From Magnolia sinica (Eukaryota > Streptophyta > Magnoliopsida > Magnoliales > Magnoliaceae): DNA of 64,000 bases. The stretch's first letter is position 1, and each line of letters begins with the position of its first letter. Position numbers and translations under genes: made by a program. This document shows, piece by piece, positions 59,684 through 64,000 of the stretch. The stretch is from the NCBI RefSeq assembly GCF_029962835.1, contig NC_080574.1, positions 38,631,501 through 38,695,500 of the forward strand. The letters run 5' to 3'. Below the pieces are notes generated by a model. The model saw only the letters and a program-made list of their open reading frames with translations, made no database searches and was not told where the DNA came from.

Positions 59684-60770
59684 AAAGCCTTTCGCAGGAA
59701 GTTCCTGCGTTGGAAACCTAGGTGGAGCCCACCGTGATGTTTGTGAGGAATCCACCGAGTCCATCCGTTTTGTGAGGTGATTTTAGAATTTGAGACCAAA
59801 AGTGAACAGGATCCAAGCTTCAAGTGGGCCATACTAAAGGAAAAGGGTTAGGGAAAGTCTTACCGTTGAAACCTACCTGAGGTTGACAGTGATGTTTAAT
59901 GCCATCCATACCGCTCATAACGTCACTCCTAGTGGGATGAACTGAAAACACAAATATTAATATGATTTATATAGTCCCGTGATTATTTCAAATGTGGGCA
60001 TTTTTGGCACACTTGAGCGCCGGGTCTAGTTCATTTTTGGCCTCATGTTCTAAAATAAACTCACGTAATTGATGAAGGGGGTGAATTTCTCACAAACATC
60101 ACAGTGGGCCACACCTGATTTCTAGCGCACGAACTTCCTATCGAGGCTGTATACGAACCGAGTTAGCTGAGTACGCTCGCTTGACCCAGCTCGAAAAAGA
60201 TCGATTCGACTCGGTTTGAAACTGAGTTCGAGCCGAGTTGAGCTGATTTTTTAAGCTTAAAAATTTTTCAAACTAAGCTCGAGCTTGTCGAGCTCGACTT
60301 GACTCGAATCGAGCCCCAACTCGAATCGAACTCGGTTTGAACCAGTTTGGTGACCCGATTACTTTGACATTGATATTGCTCACCAAGTGTTTGATGAAAT
60401 GATTCAATGAAGTGTCGGCTTGTGACAAGAAAAGTGTGTATATGAAATAAACATCATTTTTTTCTTGATTTTGATGTTTCCTACGAGGTGTTTGATGGAA
60501 TACTTATAAAACCGCTGTTGTTGTTTTACATATAGTAAGAATTTAAAGGTGTATTCCATGTGTTTGTGAAAATGTTACACAAGTGAACTTGGCTTGAACT
60601 TGGCTTGAGCTGGCCGAGTTGCTACTGAATTGAGCCGAGCTGGACAGTCAGGATCAACGACCGAGCCGAGCCAAGTTTGAGTTGGTCATCTAATGGCCGA
60701 GCCGAGTTAAGCTATGCCAAGCTCAACTTAGTTCGACTCGTGTACACCTCTACTTCCTATAAAAGGCTTT
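59684..60770. mobile_element. Mutator-like TIR element upstream of MLO, split by a hAT MITE
   Basis: The left arm from 59684 (AAAGCCTTTCGCAGGAAGTTC, continuing through GCCCACCGTGATGTTTGTGAG) is an imperfect inverted copy of the right arm ending at 60770. The arms exceed 90 bp, as in Mutator-like elements. The right arm is interrupted by the hAT MITE at 60142-60752. No 9-bp duplication was recognised, so class assignment is tentative. Non-coding. Confidence 0.65.
60142..60752. mobile_element. hAT-type MITE, copy 2
   Basis: Perfect 8-bp duplication CTTCCTAT (60134-60141 and 60753-60760). Ends CGAGGCTGTATACGAACC and GTGTACACCTCTA. The interior parallels the copy at 21791-22367, including the TGATGAAATGATTCAATGAAGTG and TTTTACATA-AGTAAGAATTT blocks. 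No transposase. Confidence 0.9.
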
Positions 60771-61452
60771 ACCGTGTTGTATATGGGTTGTGTGTTAATG
60801 TCACCAAGTCTCGTGTGTTCCATCATGGGGTATGTTTCATATCCAAATTGTCTGTCCAATTTATGAGCTCAACATAAGGATAGATCCAAACAATAAGACT
60901 GATCCAATGATCAAGTGGACCACACTACAAAAGGAAGTGGGGAATTGAACCTCTACCATTGAAACTTTTATGGGGTCACGAAAGTTTTGGATCAATATGG
61001 TCCAAGTTTGTGTGACCTCATGAATAGATTGAATGGAAAATGAACTTTATGGTGGCCCTTATGAATATTTTAAGGTTGCCAACTATTATCCCATTGTTAT
61101 TTTTTATTTTTGGTGTAGTACACTTAACTTTGAATATGACTTATTTTTTAGCTGATGCTCAAAAGTAATCGGCCAAATAGATGAACTGTGTAAATATAAT
61201 AAATACATCATTGTGGTTCAAATGTACTTGTCATCTTCACACCAGCGAGGTCCGTGGTGTATTACACCAGCCAATCCACTTCTATCAGAGTGGGCCCCAC
61301 ATAAATCTGTCCGTTGGTGGTGGGAGACGGGCAAGGTAGGATGTAATCAGCGTCCTAAATTTAGGCATTGCATTTCCCTCGTGGCTTTATTATTATTGTT
61401 ATATGGCTTACTTAAGTTTGAGACCGGCCACATTTATGGGCATTTGTCCTAG
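60771..61452 (+). repeat. Direct duplication, left copy
   Basis: From about 60913 (AGTGGACCACACTACAAAAGG) it matches 63466-64000 almost collinearly at an offset of about 2553 bp. A shorter match begins upstream at about 60805 (AGTCTCGTG-GTTCCATCATG). About 90 bp (60830-60912) is absent from the right copy. No coding domain. Confidence 0.85.
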
Positions 61453-61825
61453 CATGAACGGGCAAAAGAAATGGCCAGGATGGATTTCTCACAAACACCA
61501 CGGTGGGCTTGTTAGAATTCATGCGGTGGGAAATGGATCGGCTGGCTGCTGTACCATACATGACCCACCTGACTGGTGTAGAAACGTGTGGTGCATGCCA
61601 AAGGGGCGAGATCAAAGTTACATGGGCTCACAATGATGTATTTATCATATCCACACCATCCAACCATTTGGCAAGATCATTTTAAGCATGAGCCCAAGAC
61701 TAAGTTGCATCCAAAGCTTGAATGGATCACACCATAAATAGCAGTAGGCCAATGATTCTCACCGTTCTAACATTTGTAGGGCCCACCATAACATTTATTT
61801 CCCATACAATCTATTCTTAAGGTCT
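61453..61825. other. GGCCCACC-type dispersed sequence
   Basis: GGATTTCTCACAAACACCACGGTGGG at 61482 repeats the right-arm sequence of the Mutator-like element near 60090. Otherwise generic dispersed repeat. No gene seen. Confidence 0.45.
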
Positions 61826-61835
61826 CAAAGACTTT

Positions 61836-61956
61836 TTTTTTTTTTTTTAACACAAGCACACACACCCCCACACACTCACGCTGGTGGAATTTCACCACCT
61901 AAGGGTACTCTAACCCTTGATCGGGTGTTAAAACTCCTGAGAGTAAGAACCCATCA
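61836..61956 (-). mobile_element. SINE-like insertion with target duplication
   Basis: A perfect 10-bp duplication CAAAGACTTT (61826-61835 and 61957-61966). On the complement the body ends in a long poly-A. It contains GGGTTAGAGTACCC, a degenerate B box, and CTCTCAGGAGTTTTAACACCC, which parallels the SINE at 42994-43120. Probably the same SINE group. Confidence 0.8.
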
Positions 61957-61966
61957 CAAAGACTTT

Positions 61967-62940
61967 AATGAAGAGGAAAAAAAAATATATTATATTGATT
62001 CAAAACTTTTGTGATCCCTAAAAGGGTTTCAATGGAAGACATTCAATTCCCCACTATGTTTTGCATGTGGTCTAGATGATTGTTGGATCTATCTTATTTT
62101 TTCAGGTCAAGCCTTGCAACAAGCTCGCAGAATGGATAAATGATTTGGATATAACACATACTTCATGGTGGGACCCACAAATCTTGATTAGGTCAGTGGT
62201 GTGTGGTACCCCAGCCAATCCTCTTCCGACGTGATTTACTTGTTTAGACATACCATCCAACCCTTCTTATGTATGCCATCCATCCCTTATCCTGGAACAT
62301 TTTAAGGCAGGGGGTAAAAATAAGATACATTACATGCTAAAGTTGACCACACCATGCATTTAATGCAACTTATATTTGATGCTTTTGTGTATTTAATACA
62401 ATCCAAGCTTACTATTTGCTACTTTTATTTTAAGCTGTGAATCATCCTCTTTTGGGGTTCATATATTAGAATGATAGGAGAAAATGTATGGACAACATGG
62501 ATAAACAGATGCATCACACTGGCCCCCAAGCACAACTATCCATTCTTGGCTATAGATGGGTAGGGTACAGTTGGCATCCCCAAAGTTGAAACCTTAGTAG
62601 GGTCCACCGTGACGCTTATATGCCATCCAAACTGTTGATAAGGTCCATTGCCACTGACATGAACTGAAAACATAGAAGTATTAGCTTGATTGAGAACTCT
62701 TGTGGTCTCCAATGTATGTTTCAACAGTGGGCATTCACACCATTTTGAGCGCACTTGGCTGCTACGGGAGCAAGTGATGTAGGCGTGACCCTGACCGAAG
62801 GGCCCACGTCTTGCATATCCACGTCGTCCCGTCCATCTCTATCACTGGCTTATTCTAGCGCATGATCCCAAAAATGAAGTATATACAAATTTCAAGTTGA
62901 TCTCGTCATATTTTGGGGTGCACGGGAGTTTTGAATCAAG

Positions 62941-62942
<2 letters not shown>
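61967..62942. other. Dispersed non-coding sequence, related to the upstream Mutator-like unit
   Basis: About 62590-62770 resembles 59880-60040 (TGCCATCCA, GATGAACTGAAAACA, GTGGGCATT, CACTTGAGCGC-type phrases), indicating another fragment of the same family. No gene seen. Confidence 0.5.

Positions 62943-63011
<69 letters not shown>
62943..63011. repeat. (AT)n microsatellite, about 69 bp
   Basis: An uninterrupted AT dinucleotide run. The YIYIYI ORF across it is an artefact. Confidence 0.97.
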
Positions 63012-63015
<4 letters not shown>

Positions 63016-63429
63016 CTCATGAGTCTGTCGGTCTGTGTGACCTTATCAACATGCTAGATGGTCAATCAATATTATGGTGGGCACCAGGAGTACTAGGAAA
63101 ATTTTAGTAGTGAGCATTAGATGAACTATGATGGTTATGTGGTGTGATTCATCCGAAATTTACATCTGTTAAGTTAGAAAAATAGATGAATAGACATGCA
63201 ATGCATACATCAAAGTCGGCGGTACCGCCAAAGTCACATCCGCCCACATGGCTGCTTCTGGGATCAAAGCTGAGTTGAAATTTGAATCTGCCTATTTTTT
63301 TAGAATATGAGCAAGGTGACAAAAGGTCAAAAGAGATGGATGGGTAAATAACGGTGGCCCCACCTGGTCTCCCAGGCAAGAATGATAGACAAGCCCAGTC
63401 ATCGTGTATTGGCTTCTTTTAGCCGGGGA

Positions 63430-64000
63430 AACGAGGAATTTACCGAGTCTCGTGGTTCCATCATGAGGTGGACCGCACTGCAAAAGGACGTGGGGAATTG
63501 AACCTCTACCATTAAAATGATCTTACGGGGTCACGGAAGTTTTGGATCAATATGGTCCAAGTTTGTGTGACCTCATGAATAGATTGAATGGAAAATAAAC
63601 TTTATGATGGGGCCTTATGAGTATTTTAAGGTCACGGATTATTATCTCATTGTTATTTTTTACTTTAGGTGTAGTAAACTTAACTTTGAATATGACTTAT
63701 TTTTTAGCTAATGCTCTAAAATAATGGCCCAAATAGCTGAACTGTGTAAATATAATAAATACATCATTGTGGGTCAAATGTACTTGTCGTCTTCACACCA
63801 GCGAGGTCGGTGGTGTATTACACCAGCCAATCCACATCCATCACAGTAGGTCCCATATAAATCTGTCCGTTCGTGGTGGGAGACGGGCAGGGTACGACAT
63901 AATCAGTGTCCTAACCTTAGGCATTGCATTTCCCTCGTGGCTTTATTATTATTGCACGGCTTACTTAAGTTTTATCTTATGGGCATTTGTCCTAACATGA
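63430..64000 (+). repeat. Direct duplication, right copy (runs off window)
   Basis: Matches 60805-61452. It includes GGGGAATTGAACCTCTACCATT, TTTTGGATCAATATGGTCC, TTAACTTTGAATATGACTTA and CACCAGCGAGGTC. Ends at the window edge, so the full unit length is unknown. Confidence 0.85.

Noticed and set aside
62913..63107. ORF with an alternating Ile-Tyr run
   Set aside because: Translation of the AT microsatellite.

Overview
The window is nuclear DNA of a flowering plant. Retrotransposons fill roughly the left two thirds, one intron-rich plant gene (MLO) lies at 46.3-59.2 kb on the minus strand, and GT-AG introns, plant-type MITEs and SINEs are present. The dispersed GGCCCACC-rich sequence reminds me of magnoliid genomes, but that is a weak impression and not a taxonomic call.

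Layout. (1) 1-1.6 kb: a 21-bp minisatellite, mostly in one orientation, with short pieces of the same family inverted at 1-78 and 301-411. (2) 1.6-6.3 kb: non-coding, AT-rich repeats, one SINE-like unit and a perfect 17-bp hairpin. (3) 6.34-19.85 kb: Ty1/copia element A (minus strand, TSD ATCAT). Its 5' LTR is split by a 4.2-kb Ty3/gypsy-type LTR, which is itself split by an Athila-like gypsy fragment. (4) 20.8-28.65 kb: a decayed copia element D holding a hAT MITE, with a further LTR-like insertion in its right LTR. (5) 28.7-30.0 kb: a Ty3/gypsy gag-protease remnant. (6) 30.12-42.16 kb: copia element B (minus strand), interrupted by two solo LTRs: a 2.1-kb Athila-like LTR at 32.6-34.75 kb and a 4.55-kb LTR at 35.2-39.75 kb. 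(7) 42.17-45.5 kb: an LTR with palindromic arms, a tRNA-derived SINE and a plus-strand copia C remnant with a MITE in its LTR. (8) 46.28-59.35 kb: the MLO gene, 15 exons on the minus strand encoding 563 residues, with a TATA box about 155 nt upstream of the ATG. (9) 59.68-64 kb: a Mutator-like TIR element disrupted by a hAT MITE, another SINE-like insertion, a long AT microsatellite and a direct duplication of about 0.5 kb that runs off the window.

The only gene that looks functional is MLO: a seven-transmembrane plant membrane protein with a cytosolic calmodulin-binding tail. I rebuilt it exon by exon; every splice site is GT-AG, every phase joins, and the reading frame is complete. Its introns carry several well-bounded insertions: a 5'-truncated RTE LINE with an 18-bp target duplication, an L1-type LINE containing a hAT-like MITE, and another hAT MITE.

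I found no CRISPR array, operon, rRNA gene or free-standing tRNA gene, and no clear new biological system. The most unusual items are the LTR with foldback arms next to a tRNA-iMet primer site (42.18-42.63 kb), the frame-neutral 21-bp array with an orientation switch, and the two nested retrotransposon stacks, whose insertion order can be read from target duplications.
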